Assembly (NCBI GenBank): GCA_039024315.1
Contig: JBCCQN010000113.1
Span: forward strand, 1 to 27,046
DNA from: JBCAWW01 sp039024315
Lineage (GTDB): Bacteria > Bacteroidota > Bacteroidia > J057
Direction: 5' to 3'
DNA length: 27,046 nt
Within the stretch, counting starts at the first letter, position 1. Each line of letters begins with the position of its first letter. Of this stretch, positions 15,950-23,730 are shown in pieces. The notes beneath the pieces were generated by a model. It worked only from the letters and a program-made list of their open reading frames with translations. It made no database searches and was not told where the DNA came from. Both the position numbers and the translations under genes were made by a program.

Positions 15950-16342
15950 ATGCAATACGCCTATACCATCCTTTATGTCAAGGAGGTCGAGGAGAGTCTC
16001 CACTTTTACGAACAAGCTTTTGGTTTTCAACGCAAATTTATCACGCCCGAAGGAGATTACGGCGAATTAATCAGCGGAGCCACGACCATCGCTTTTGCCT
16101 CCTTTGAATTGGGAGCGTCTAATTTCAAAAAAGGGTATCTCAAAAGTGATCCGCAAGGGCGACCATTTGGTATAGAACTGACCTTTACTTCTGCAAACAT
16201 CGAAGAGGACTTTGCCAAGGCCCTAGGGGCTGGGGCGATCGAAGAAGAGCCACTCATACAAAAGCCTTGGGGACAAATCGTGGGCTATCTGCGAGACAAC
16301 AATGGTTTTTTGATTGAAATTTGTACCCCGATGCAGGCTTAG
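15950..16342 (+). CDS. VOC superfamily (glyoxalase/bleomycin-resistance-like) protein
   Basis: 130 aa. It has the full-length pattern of a single VOC domain with two beta-alpha-beta-beta-beta halves. The first half has YTILYVKEVEESLHFYEQAFGF and ELISGATTIAFAS; the second has GIELTFTSANIEEDFAKALGAGA and PWGQIVGYLRDNNGFLIEICTP. The ending matches the metal-binding glutamate strand (Glu in FLIEICTP), and the first position of the metal set is not His. The family includes metal-dependent lyases, dioxygenases and drug-binding proteins, and the sequence does not decide among them. It lies 82 bp after the flavoprotein in the same direction, so it may share its transcript. Hairpin copy 12 follows its stop codon by 3 bp. 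Confidence 0.88.
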   Translation: MQYAYTILYVKEVEESLHFYEQAFGFQRKFITPEGDYGELISGATTIAFASFELGASNFKKGYLKSDPQGRPFGIELTFTSANIEEDFAKALGAGAIEEEPLIQKPWGQIVGYLRDNNGFLIEICTPMQA

Positions 16343-16345
16343 AGT

Positions 16346-16365
16346 ACCGCTGCGCGGAACGCTTA
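16346..16365 (+). repeat. Solitary dispersed hairpin element (copy 12)
   Basis: ACCGCTGCGCGGAACGCTTA starts 4 bp after the VOC stop codon, in gene-sense orientation. The stem CCGC/GCGG is intact with loop TGC. No inverted partner is found before the next gene. Confidence 0.85.
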
Positions 16366-16561
16366 GACTAATGCTTAAATTTTTGATCAGCATATCCGCG
16401 AACGTCCAATCCTTCTACCCCCAAAAAGCTTTATGCCCAGCAAAAGAAGGATGGATTTAAGTCAAGATTTTTTTTACAATAAAAGCCTAATACTTTTCTT
16501 ATTTAGCCAGCAAGTAGTATTATAACGCAGGATTATCTGACTTTTAAAAAACTACCAGAAG

Positions 16562-19500
16562 TTGAAAAAAAAGGGACTACTCATCATTTGGTTCAGCTTA
16601 CTCACTTTTTTGTCTCGGCCTTGCGTTGCTCAGTCAGCTCAAGTTGACAGTCTCAACAAATGGGCCTACGAAGGGTATCGCAAAGATGTAAACGCAAGCA
16701 AGTCTTGGGCTTATCAGGCCCTAAAACTCGCAGAGCAAAATCAGCTAGGCCCCCAAATGGTTGATAGTTATATCAATCTAAGTCGTTGCTTTCGGACTGA
16801 AGGTAATTGGGATTCCGCTTTTCAAGTGCTAAACATAGCCGTCGTCCTAGCCGAAAAAAATCGCTACGAAAAAGGCCTGATGAATGCCTACAACAATTTG
16901 GCGGCTTGTCATCTCATGCAAGGAGATACGGAATTGGCAGAACCTAAGCTCAAAAAGTCCTTACAATATGCCGTGGCGGTTGATGATCCTAAAGGCCAAG
17001 CAAACGCCTATAATAATTTGGCCATCATTGCAGAGGCTAATCTTGAATACGATTCGGCAATGGCATATCTAGACGGGGCCTTGGCCGTCTATTATCAGAT
17101 TTTAGATAGTAGTGGTATTGCTAGGATTTATCTTAATCAAGCCTTCATCTTCGAATCACAAAATAAGATTGACTCGGCTATTCACTACTGCTTTCAGGCC
17201 CTTAGAATCCAAGAGGCCCGCAAACTATCTTACCAACAAGCAAATACGCTACTCCAAATCGCAGATTTATACGAAACCCAGAGCGACTATGAGAAGACCC
17301 TGAATAATCAGCAGCAAGCGCTGAGTATTTTCAGCCAAATTGGAGATGTTACTGGAATTTCTAGCGCCAATATCAATATTGGTAATACCCTTCAGAGTTT
17401 AGATCGCTATCGAGAAGCCCTACCCTATACCGAACAAGGTCTCGAATATGCGCGCAAGACAGCAGATCCTTTTATGATTGGCACCAGTTTGATCAATGTA
17501 ACGAATGTTTATACTGAGCTGGGCTATGAGTCAGATACGATCAGAAACTTACTTTATGAAGCCATCCCCTTATTAGAAGGTAACGAAAATCTTTCGGCTG
17601 CTTACGCAGGTCTAGGCTATCTGGCTCTGAGCAAAAAGCAATACGCAGACGCAAAGTCTTGGTACAAAAAAGAATTAGAAGTAGCGGAGGATTTTGAAAT
17701 TCTATCTAGGCAAAAATCCGCCTTAGAACACTTATACAGTACATATAAAGCCAATGGAGAGACCGCAAAAGCGCTAGAGCTATTGGAGCGTTACAGCTCG
17801 GTCCATGACAGTTTGCTGAATCTCGAAACAATAGAGACCATCAACCAACTCAACATTGAGTACGAATCTGAAAAAAAGGAGAAGGAAAATCTGATTTTAC
17901 AAAATGATCTCACCCAGTCTAAGCTAGAGGCCAGCGAACAAAAGGCCCTACGTAACTTGTTATTGGGGATCGCCGCCGTAGTGCTACTTTTGGGAGCTGG
18001 AGGCTTTATTTGGTATCGTTACCGCCAGCGGATCGCCCTCAAAGAGCAGGCGCTAGAGCTCGAACAAGAACGGGCTCGTAAAGAACAAAAGCGTAAGGAA
18101 GCAGAAAAGCTCAAGGAGCTTGATGCTATGAAGACTCGCTTTTTCACCAATATCTCCCACGAGTTTCGTACGCCACTGACACTCATCTTGGGTCAAAACG
18201 AACAACTGCAGGCAGCAATAGAGGATAAAAAGCTACAAAATCGCTTGACCATGGTCGGGCGCAACGGCCATCGTCTTTTGGATCTAATCAATCAAGTATT
18301 GGATGTCGCGAAGTTGGAGGCTGGGGGCATGAGCTTGGAGCCTAGCCGTCTCGAAACGATCAGTTACTTTAAGCATATCTTCTACTCTTTCGAGTCCTTG
18401 GCAGAAGAAAAGGGTATTAGTCTTGCCTTCCAAAGTAATTTGGAAAGCCTAGAGACCGCTTTTGATGTCAAAAAGATGGAGCGGGTGATTTTCAACTTAC
18501 TCTCCAATGCGATCAAATTTACAGGAGAGGGAGGCAAAATAGAGATGAGCGTTCTGCGCAGCAGTAATCAACTCCATATCACCATCTCTGATACTGGTCA
18601 GGGAATCAAAACCGAGCAATTGCCTTATATCTTTGATCGCTTTTACCAAGCTGATAGTAACGAAAACCAAGCAAAACCGGGAACAGGCATCGGTCTTTCT
18701 TTGGTCAAAGAATTAGTAGAGTTGCACGAAGGGCAGATCAAGGTAAAAAGTGAATTGCAGCAAGGCACCACTTTTGAGATTAGGATTCCACTGGTCAAGG
18801 ATTTGGCAGAGTATGAGCTTAGGCAAGTAGCAACTGCACTTTCGCCAGCGGCTTTGCCCAACAATACGCTAGCGGTTGAGGGCGAAGGCGTCCTTAATGA
18901 GCAGCAGGAGCAAATTCTCCTCATAGAAGACAATCCTGATGTACGAGCCTTTGTCAGGGAGCAGCTACTGGACTTTGGTTACCAAGTGCATACCGCCGAG
19001 GATGGACGAGAGGGGGTAGAAGCCGCACTCGATATCATACCGGACTTGATCATCTCCGATATCATGATGCCAAGACTCGATGGTTATGGGGTCGCCAAGG
19101 CGCTGAAACATGATCCTAAGACGAGTCACATCCCTTTGATATTGTTGACCTCCAAAGCCTCAGAAGACAGCAAGATCGAAGGCCTCGAACAAGGAGTAGA
19201 TGACTACCTACTTAAGCCCTTTAATTCGCGCGAACTCAAAGTGCGCATCTCCAACCTGATCCAACAACGCCGGCGATTACGCGAACGATTTAGTACCGCG
19301 ACCATTATTCGCCCCAATGAAGTGAGTGCGGTGCCGATTGAACAGACCTTCATCAAAAAGGTATTGGAGATTATCGAAACCAATCTAAGCAATGAGCAAT
19401 TTAGCGTCGAAGTTCTAAGTGAAGAATTGGGCATGAGCGTCAATAATCTCAACCGCAAGTTAAGGGCTTTGATTGATCAAACCGCGGGTAAACTTATTCG

Positions 19501-19660
19501 CTCTATGCGACTACAACGAGCGGCCGATTTGCTCCAACAAAAGGCGGTCAGCATCTCCGATATCGCCTATGACATGGGCTTTTCTAGCCCCAATCATTTT
19601 GCCAGAAGCTTCAAAAAACAATTTGGCGTTTCTCCCTCCGAATTTGTCAATCAATCCTAA
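16562..19660 (+). CDS. TPR hybrid two-component protein: histidine kinase, receiver and AraC DNA-binding domain
   Basis: 1032 aa. The start is TTG 16562: a stop lies upstream in frame at 16538, no ATG is near, and the signal peptide (KKKGLLIIWFSLLTFLSRPCVAQ) begins here. TPR repeats occupy about residues 30-420. A coiled coil and one membrane helix (~465-487) follow. Then come HisKA (ISHEFRTPLTL, His533), HATPase (N-box around Asn645-Asn649, DTGQGIK, GTGIGLSLVKELVELH), receiver (LLIEDNPD, phospho-acceptor Asp833 in ISDIMMP, LLTSKAS, LKPF) and AraC helix-turn-helix (~940-1030, ISDIAYDMGFSSPNHFARSFKKQFGVSPSEF). It is a single-protein sensor and transcription regulator. Unlike polysaccharide-sensing relatives, the input is TPR rather than two-component propellers. 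Hairpin copy 15 lies inside the ATPase domain coding region. The regulated genes are unknown; the LytTR gene lies 138 bp downstream. Confidence 0.95.
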   Translation: MKKKGLLIIWFSLLTFLSRPCVAQSAQVDSLNKWAYEGYRKDVNASKSWAYQALKLAEQNQLGPQMVDSYINLSRCFRTEGNWDSAFQVLNIAVVLAEKNRYEKGLMNAYNNLAACHLMQGDTELAEPKLKKSLQYAVAVDDPKGQANAYNNLAIIAEANLEYDSAMAYLDGALAVYYQILDSSGIARIYLNQAFIFESQNKIDSAIHYCFQALRIQEARKLSYQQANTLLQIADLYETQSDYEKTLNNQQQALSIFSQIGDVTGISSANINIGNTLQSLDRYREALPYTEQGLEYARKTADPFMIGTSLINVTNVYTELGYESDTIRNLLYEAIPLLEGNENLSAAYAGLGYLALSKKQYADAKSWYKKELEVAEDFEILSRQKSALEHLYSTYKANGETAKALELLERYSSVHDSLLNLETIETINQLNIEYESEKKEKENLILQNDLTQSKLEASEQKALRNLLLGIAAVVLLLGAGGFIWYRYRQRIALKEQALELEQERARKEQKRKEAEKLKELDAMKTRFFTNISHEFRTPLTLILGQNEQLQAAIEDKKLQNRLTMVGRNGHRLLDLINQVLDVAKLEAGGMSLEPSRLETISYFKHIFYSFESLAEEKGISLAFQSNLESLETAFDVKKMERVIFNLLSNAIKFTGEGGKIEMSVLRSSNQLHITISDTGQGIKTEQLPYIFDRFYQADSNENQAKPGTGIGLSLVKELVELHEGQIKVKSELQQGTTFEIRIPLVKDLAEYELRQVATALSPAALPNNTLAVEGEGVLNEQQEQILLIEDNPDVRAFVREQLLDFGYQVHTAEDGREGVEAALDIIPDLIISDIMMPRLDGYGVAKALKHDPKTSHIPLILLTSKASEDSKIEGLEQGVDDYLLKPFNSRELKVRISNLIQQRRRLRERFSTATIIRPNEVSAVPIEQTFIKKVLEIIETNLSNEQFSVEVLSEELGMSVNNLNRKLRALIDQTAGKLIRSMRLQRAADLLQQKAVSISDIAYDMGFSSPNHFARSFKKQFGVSPSEFVNQS
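18549..18567 (-). repeat. Dispersed hairpin element inside a coding sequence (copy 15)
   Basis: GCGTTCTGCGCAGCAGTAA is an exact 19-bp match (reverse orientation) to copies 5 and 7 with one flanking T. It encodes SVLRSSN, in the turn between GGKIEM and QLHITISDTGQGI of the ATPase domain, where family members vary in length. The reading frame is intact. Confidence 0.8.
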
Positions 19661-19798
19661 AAACACCTCAAAAAGGTCAAAAAATCCCCATTTTGTGAAA
19701 AATGGTAGGTTGTTGTTGAAAAGTGCAAAGCCTTTTGGAGGCTCTTACTAGAGCTTTGTAAGTGTTCGAAATCACCAACACTTTCTAAATCTAGTAAC

Positions 19799-20281
19799 AT
19801 GAACAGCCTAGCAACAAACTGGAACAACACCAACACCGATCCTGCCTTCCCAAATGTAAATCGCCAGTTCTTCAATCAACTCAGTAACCGCCAGCCAGTA
19901 CGACATGGCTTCCCTCAAAACACCATCACTTTACAACTTCAAGAAGGCACGATCTATTTACCATTTTACGACATCGTTTACTTCCAAGGTGAGCGCAATT
20001 ACACCTATGTAGTCACTCGCAACAAGCGTCGCATCTTGATCGCCAAAACCTTGAAGGAGTTCGAAGCCCAGTTGAGCCCGCAAACCTTTTTCCGTTGCCA
20101 CAAATCATTTTTGGTCAATGGTATCCATATCCAAAAGCAAAAGGAAGGCAACGTGCTTGAGCTTTCTGGTCAAAATGAAGTAACCATTTCTCGCCGTAAA
20201 AAATCAGAATTCAAAAACTGGTTGGCCAATCTTCAGAGCATGATCCGTAGCCGCGATTTTTCCTACGCGACCTTTGCATAG
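19799..20281 (+). CDS. Stand-alone LytTR-domain DNA-binding protein
   Basis: 160 aa. Residues 1-40 are an unstructured Asn-rich stretch. Residues ~42-150 form a LytTR domain: ITLQLQEGTIYLPFYDIVYFQGERNYTYVVT, then LKEFEAQLSPQTFFRCHKSFLVNGIHI and NEVTISRRKKSEFKNWL. These match the family pattern of an acidic/aromatic strand, the RCHKSFLVN motif, and the terminal S-R-K/R-F segment that contacts DNA. No receiver domain is present, so if it is regulated by phosphorylation this is not direct. LytTR proteins normally bind promoters as dimers. The gene follows the hybrid kinase/AraC gene in the same direction and is closed by a terminator at 20329-20368. A functional tie to the kinase is only positional. 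Confidence 0.92.
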   Translation: MNSLATNWNNTNTDPAFPNVNRQFFNQLSNRQPVRHGFPQNTITLQLQEGTIYLPFYDIVYFQGERNYTYVVTRNKRRILIAKTLKEFEAQLSPQTFFRCHKSFLVNGIHIQKQKEGNVLELSGQNEVTISRRKKSEFKNWLANLQSMIRSRDFSYATFA

Positions 20282-20328
20282 AAATAGTAGTAAGTAGTAG
20301 TTAAGTGTACATTCTCTCTTTTTTTTTA

Positions 20329-20368
20329 TCCCCGCTAGACTCCACCAGGTATCAGCGGGGACTTTTTA
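20329..20368 (+). terminator. Rho-independent terminator after the LytTR gene
   Basis: TCCCCGCT (20329-20336) pairs perfectly with AGCGGGGA (20354-20361) across a 17-nt loop and is followed by CTTTTTA. It lies about 50 bp after the LytTR stop codon. Confidence 0.75.
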
Positions 20369-20374
20369 TTTAGG

Positions 20375-20495
20375 ACTGCTTCGCAGAACGCTTGCCAAAG
20401 GGTTGAAGGGTCGATTTATTGCAGGGTTGAAGCTGAACTCAAGAAATCAAGCATTCAGTAACTCAACAAATCAAATAAGCGTTCTGCGAAGCGGT
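20375..20495. repeat. Inverted pair of the dispersed hairpin element (copies 9 and 10)
   Basis: GCTTCGCAGAACGCTT (20378-20393) and AAGCGTTCTGCGAAGC (20477-20492) are perfect reverse complements. Both carry TTC instead of TGC in the loop, so the two arms of this pair share a variant. The core contains ACTCAACAAATCAA, a remnant of the 8-bp unit seen in other elements. Copy 10 has a C-A mismatch in its own small stem (CCGC/GCAG). Confidence 0.85.
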
Positions 20496-20599
20496 AAAGC
20501 CCATTACAGTTCCCTACACTCCGGTCGGGATGACCATTCTGGTCGAATTGCGGAATCATCAAAATGTCTTCCTAAGTATGCCCGAATATCCCGAAGAGA

Positions 20600-20632
20600 T
20601 AAGCGTTCCGCGCTCCCGAAAGCTTTAAGGAG
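20600..20632 (-). repeat. Half hairpin element joined to a CCCGAAAGCTTT palindrome (copy 11)
   Basis: TAAGCGTTCCGCG (20600-20612) is joined directly to CTCCCGAAAGCTTTAAGGAG (20613-20632). The same junction is seen at 9573-9603, so the composite recurs. Confidence 0.75.
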
Positions 20633-20861
20633 GTAAAAAACCAAGAATAAACCAGTTGTAAACCTCCGCTTACTTCATCATAGGATATTCGACATTAGAC
20701 ATTGATCCTCCTTTTGGTCGAGGAAAAGTCAAGGCTCGTCGAGGAATTGCCCTTAGAGGGACGCAAAGCGGATTATTTGCTTATCTTTTGTTGAGAGAGC
20801 TACGTAAGATCAAAATATATCCTCCACGGATGTAATACCAGAACTAAGCGAATAACCACCT

Positions 20862-21386
20862 ATGAACCAAATAAAATTATGGGGTCTAGCTTGCATAATG
20901 CTGCTTTTTGCCCTGCCGCTTTCGGCCCAAAATGGACGCCTTGATCCATTGTTTAGTCAATATGAAAATGACGCCCGCTTTTCTCGTGTCAACGTTTCCA
21001 GTCGGATGTTTGATGTTTTCATCGACATCGAAATGGATAAACCAGAAGAGCAAGAAGTCATTGAAGCCCTCGCCAAGCTCAATGGCATGAAGGCCTTGAT
21101 CGGCAACGACGTTTCCCAGTCCGCCGATATTTATCAAAACCTCCTCCAAAGTACGGTCGCAGGTATGGAAGAATTGACTACCGTAAAAGAGTCAGGCATT
21201 GAGTTTAAATTTTTTGTTAGCCGCTCAGGAGAACAAATCACCGAATTGGTCATGCTTGGCTATGATCAATCAACCGTCATGATCATGAGTGTAGTAGGCG
21301 ACATTGATCTAGAAGCGATCGCTAACATCAGCCAAAGAATGAATCTACCGGGCTTTAAGAACTTCCAAAAAGTAAATCAGCAATGA
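20862..21386 (+). CDS. DUF4252 family exported protein (first of pair)
   Basis: 174 aa with a signal peptide (LWGLACIMLLFALPLSAQ). The mature part follows the DUF4252 pattern: LDPLFSQYENDARFSRVNVSSRMFDVF, a middle helical region, then GIEFKFFVSRSGEQITELVMLGYDQSTVMIMSVVGDIDLEAIANIS. The ending resembles the family motif in which a beta-strand pair leads to 'G-x-I/L-D-L-x-x-I'. Function is unknown; members are periplasmic or outer-membrane-facing proteins found almost only in Bacteroidota. The stop codon overlaps the next start by 4 bp (ATGA), so the two genes are coupled. No sigma factor gene, a common partner of this family, is in view. Confidence 0.85.
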   Translation: MNQIKLWGLACIMLLFALPLSAQNGRLDPLFSQYENDARFSRVNVSSRMFDVFIDIEMDKPEEQEVIEALAKLNGMKALIGNDVSQSADIYQNLLQSTVAGMEELTTVKESGIEFKFFVSRSGEQITELVMLGYDQSTVMIMSVVGDIDLEAIANISQRMNLPGFKNFQKVNQQ

Positions 21387-21925
21387 AAAAGTTTAGCATA
21401 CTCGCCTTAGCAATCTTACTTTCGGCCAGTGCTTTTGGGCAGAGTAAGACCATCAAACAGTTTCAAAGAGACACCAAGGGTAGAAAACTCTTTCTATATC
21501 AGAGTGTCATCCGAGTGTTGAATCGCAACAAGAATCCAGATTTCAATAAGTTGATCAAAGATTTGGATCACCTACGCTTTGTGAGCTCAGAAGCCACCGG
21601 TGCCGAGGCGATTGCCACCTTCCAACGCATAGATGAAGGCGTCCGCAGCGAAGGTTTTCATGAAATCCTTAGCTTTGACAATGCCGACAACAAATGCCGT
21701 ATTTATGAGCTACAATCCGCCAAAGGCAAATCGACCTGGGTGGTAACCCTCCTGATGGAAGGGGTTCCGGCCGCCATTGAAATGAAAGGCTCTTTAGATA
21801 TGCGCTATATCAATGCCCTCGGCAGCGTCAATATGGACGAAGTGAGCGATATGCTCCCTTTTGACCTCAAAGAAAATGTACGAGAAGAAATGTCTAAAGA
21901 AGAAGGAACCGGAGAAGAAAATTAA
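21383..21925 (+). CDS. DUF4252 family exported protein (second of pair)
   Basis: 180 aa with a signal peptide (KFSILALAILLSASAFGQ). The body has LFLYQSVIRVLNRNKNPDFNKLIKDLDHLRFVS, then GFHEILSFDNADNKCRIYELQ, TWVVTLLMEGVPAAIEMKGSLDMRYI, the DUF4252 arrangement, though more divergent than the upstream paralogue. The C-terminus is strongly acidic (EEMSKEEGTGEEN). Paired, unequal DUF4252 genes are a recurring arrangement in this phylum, suggesting that the two proteins act together. The ABC transporter ATPase starts 30 bp downstream, so all four genes may be one transcript. Function unknown. Confidence 0.8.
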   Translation: MKKFSILALAILLSASAFGQSKTIKQFQRDTKGRKLFLYQSVIRVLNRNKNPDFNKLIKDLDHLRFVSSEATGAEAIATFQRIDEGVRSEGFHEILSFDNADNKCRIYELQSAKGKSTWVVTLLMEGVPAAIEMKGSLDMRYINALGSVNMDEVSDMLPFDLKENVREEMSKEEGTGEEN

Positions 21926-21955
21926 GCCCACACCTATTCCTATACACACTAATTT

Positions 21956-22852
21956 ATGAATGTCCTTAGCACCCGTAATCTGCATAAAAATTACGGTCGC
22001 ATCACTGCGGTCAATCAGCTCAAGCTCGAGGTCCCCGAAGGCACTGTATTTGGCTTGTTAGGTCCCAACGGCAGTGGCAAGACCACTACCTTAGGGATGA
22101 TATTGGGGGTTACCACCCCTACCAGCGGCGACTTTTTATGGTTTGGCGAAGCTGCTAGCCATAAGCAACGCAAACAAGTCGGTTCGATCCTCGAAAAGCC
22201 CAACTTTTATCCCCACTTTTCCGCCTATAAAAACCTGACCCTCGCTTGTAAGATCAAGGAAGTCAGCACGGATCGGATAGATGAGGTATTGGAGCAGGTC
22301 GGTCTCGCCGAACGAAAGGACGATTCTTTTCAGACCTTTTCACTCGGTATGAAGCAGCGACTAGCGATTGGTTCTGCCCTATTGGCTCATCCCAAGGTAC
22401 TCATCCTCGATGAGCCTACTAATGGTCTCGATCCCGAAGGGATTGCCGAAATCAGGGAGTTGATCATCGATATTGCCGCTACTGGCAAGACGATCATTCT
22501 GGCTAGCCACCTCTTAGATGAAGTCCAAAAGGTTTGTACTGATTTCGCCGTATTACGCAAGGGGAATCTTTTGCATACCGGCAAGGTTGACACCGAATTT
22601 AGCGACGAAGCCATAATCGAAGTAAAAGCTGAGGATTCGGCCAAACTATTGGAACTCGTAACTAAGTTTCCCGCCTACCTTTCGCACGAAAACATTAAGG
22701 ATGGCTACGCTTTGCGCTGTGAGCCCGATACTGATGCTGCCAGTCTCAATCGCTTTCTAGCGGAGTCTGAGCTATACGCCAACCATATCATGCCGGTCAA
22801 AAAGACCCTTGAGCAACAATTCCTAGACATCCTGAACCAAAACCATGCTTAG
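21956..22852 (+). CDS. ABC transporter ATP-binding protein (ABC-2 type exporter)
   Basis: 298 aa. All nucleotide-binding motifs are present: Walker A GPNGSGKTT (residues 36-44, Lys42), signature SLGMKQR (from Ser129, LSGGQ replaced by the LGMKQ form of the CcmA/BcrA-like branch), Walker B VLILDEPTNGLDPEG (Asp152, Glu153) and H-loop His185 in LASHLLDEVQ. The C-terminal ~80 residues are the usual extra domain of this branch. Relatives pair with short ABC-2 permeases and export lipids, peptides or antibiotics; the substrate is not readable. Its stop overlaps the permease start by 8 bp. Confidence 0.94.
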   Translation: MNVLSTRNLHKNYGRITAVNQLKLEVPEGTVFGLLGPNGSGKTTTLGMILGVTTPTSGDFLWFGEAASHKQRKQVGSILEKPNFYPHFSAYKNLTLACKIKEVSTDRIDEVLEQVGLAERKDDSFQTFSLGMKQRLAIGSALLAHPKVLILDEPTNGLDPEGIAEIRELIIDIAATGKTIILASHLLDEVQKVCTDFAVLRKGNLLHTGKVDTEFSDEAIIEVKAEDSAKLLELVTKFPAYLSHENIKDGYALRCEPDTDAASLNRFLAESELYANHIMPVKKTLEQQFLDILNQNHA

Positions 22853-23660
22853 ACTTTTATCCATCGAATTTTATAAGCTTCGGAATACACGCTATTTCTG
22901 GATTTTGGCGGGATTGTTTCTCGTATTTCTTTTAGCTGTACCCATTGCTTCTAAGGCCCTTTTAGATTATCTCGAATCCATCGGCGAAACCATCTTTAAT
23001 GGCATCAACCCTGGGGATTTGCCGATCTTTGACTTCGTGGATCTCTGGCAAAACCTCACTTGGATTTATAGTGCCTTTTCCATCTTCTTAGGCTTTATTA
23101 TTGTGATTTCTATTGGCAATGAATATAGCTACGGCACCATCAAACAAAATGTCATCGATGGGCTAAGTCGTGAGGAGTTTTTGATGAGTAAGCTGGTATT
23201 TATCGCCGTATTATCACTGATTGTGAGCCTTCTGGCGATGATTATTGGCTTAGTGATGGGCTTCCTTTGGTCTCCCGTAAAGGAACTACCCTTTATCCTC
23301 GAGCATATCGAATTTATCCCCGCTTACTTCCTGCACCTATTTAGTTTTCAAGCTTTTTGCTTGGTCATAGGTTTGTTGGTCAAACGTTCGGGTATCACCA
23401 TCGCGTTGCTCACCTTTTACGTTTATGTGATAGAACCTATTCTCTCAGCCATCATTGAGTTTGAGTACGAGCAGCTCTGGCTCGCCAATCTGCTGCCCCT
23501 CAATGCTATTGGTAATATTATTCCTCTTCCCTTTACCAAATATGCGATGATGGAAACCCAAACTAGCGTTGGAATGGATGATTTGGGCATATTACTAGCT
23601 TATACAGCCCTGTTTTTATTCATAGCCTTTAGGATCATCACCAAGCGGGATTTACGCTAA
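22845..23660 (+). CDS. ABC-2 type transporter permease
   Basis: 271 aa with about six hydrophobic helices: ~residues 17-38, 74-97, 117-141, 152-176, 180-202 and 246-264. The opening LLSIEFYKLRNTRYFWIL and the cytoplasmic GNEYSYGTIKQNVIDGLSREEFLMSK are typical of ABC-2 permeases, where the EYSYGT segment corresponds to the coupling helix region. It overlaps the ATPase gene and should form a transporter with it (two permeases plus two ATPases). No periplasmic partner is visible. Hairpin copy 13 lies 35 bp after the stop. Confidence 0.92.
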   Translation: MLRLLSIEFYKLRNTRYFWILAGLFLVFLLAVPIASKALLDYLESIGETIFNGINPGDLPIFDFVDLWQNLTWIYSAFSIFLGFIIVISIGNEYSYGTIKQNVIDGLSREEFLMSKLVFIAVLSLIVSLLAMIIGLVMGFLWSPVKELPFILEHIEFIPAYFLHLFSFQAFCLVIGLLVKRSGITIALLTFYVYVIEPILSAIIEFEYEQLWLANLLPLNAIGNIIPLPFTKYAMMETQTSVGMDDLGILLAYTALFLFIAFRIITKRDLR

Positions 23661-23694
23661 TTCTTCAATAAAAAGATCTTTATCGGTTTTGATG

Positions 23695-23712
23695 CCCGCT
23701 GCGCGGAACGCC
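23695..23712 (+). repeat. Solitary dispersed hairpin element (copy 13)
   Basis: CCCGCTGCGCGGAACGCC has the intact CCGC/GCGG stem but a degenerate 3' tail. It lies 35 bp past the permease stop, in gene-sense orientation. Confidence 0.75.
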
Positions 23713-23730
23713 AAGGCCGATATTTTTTGG

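Larger units (their letters stand above)
20282..20861. other. Intergenic region with terminator and repeat elements, no gene supported
   Basis: The 580-bp spacer holds the terminator, the hairpin pair at 20375-20495, and the composite half element at 20600-20632. A short open frame (20403-20636) runs through the repeats and has no protein character. The stretch 20640-20861 is non-repetitive and should carry the promoter of the DUF4252 run. TTATCTTTTG at about 20783 resembles but does not match TAnnTTTG. Confidence 0.6.

Noticed and set aside
19689..19708. CCATTTT/AAAATGG hairpin after the hybrid kinase gene as a terminator
   Set aside because: It is weak, AT-rich and not followed by a T run, and the LytTR gene follows in the same direction.
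20403..20636. Open frame of 77 codons between the LytTR and DUF4252 genes
   Set aside because: It spans the 36-bp repeat, hairpin copy 10 and half element 11; the frame follows repeat sequence and has no signature of a gene.
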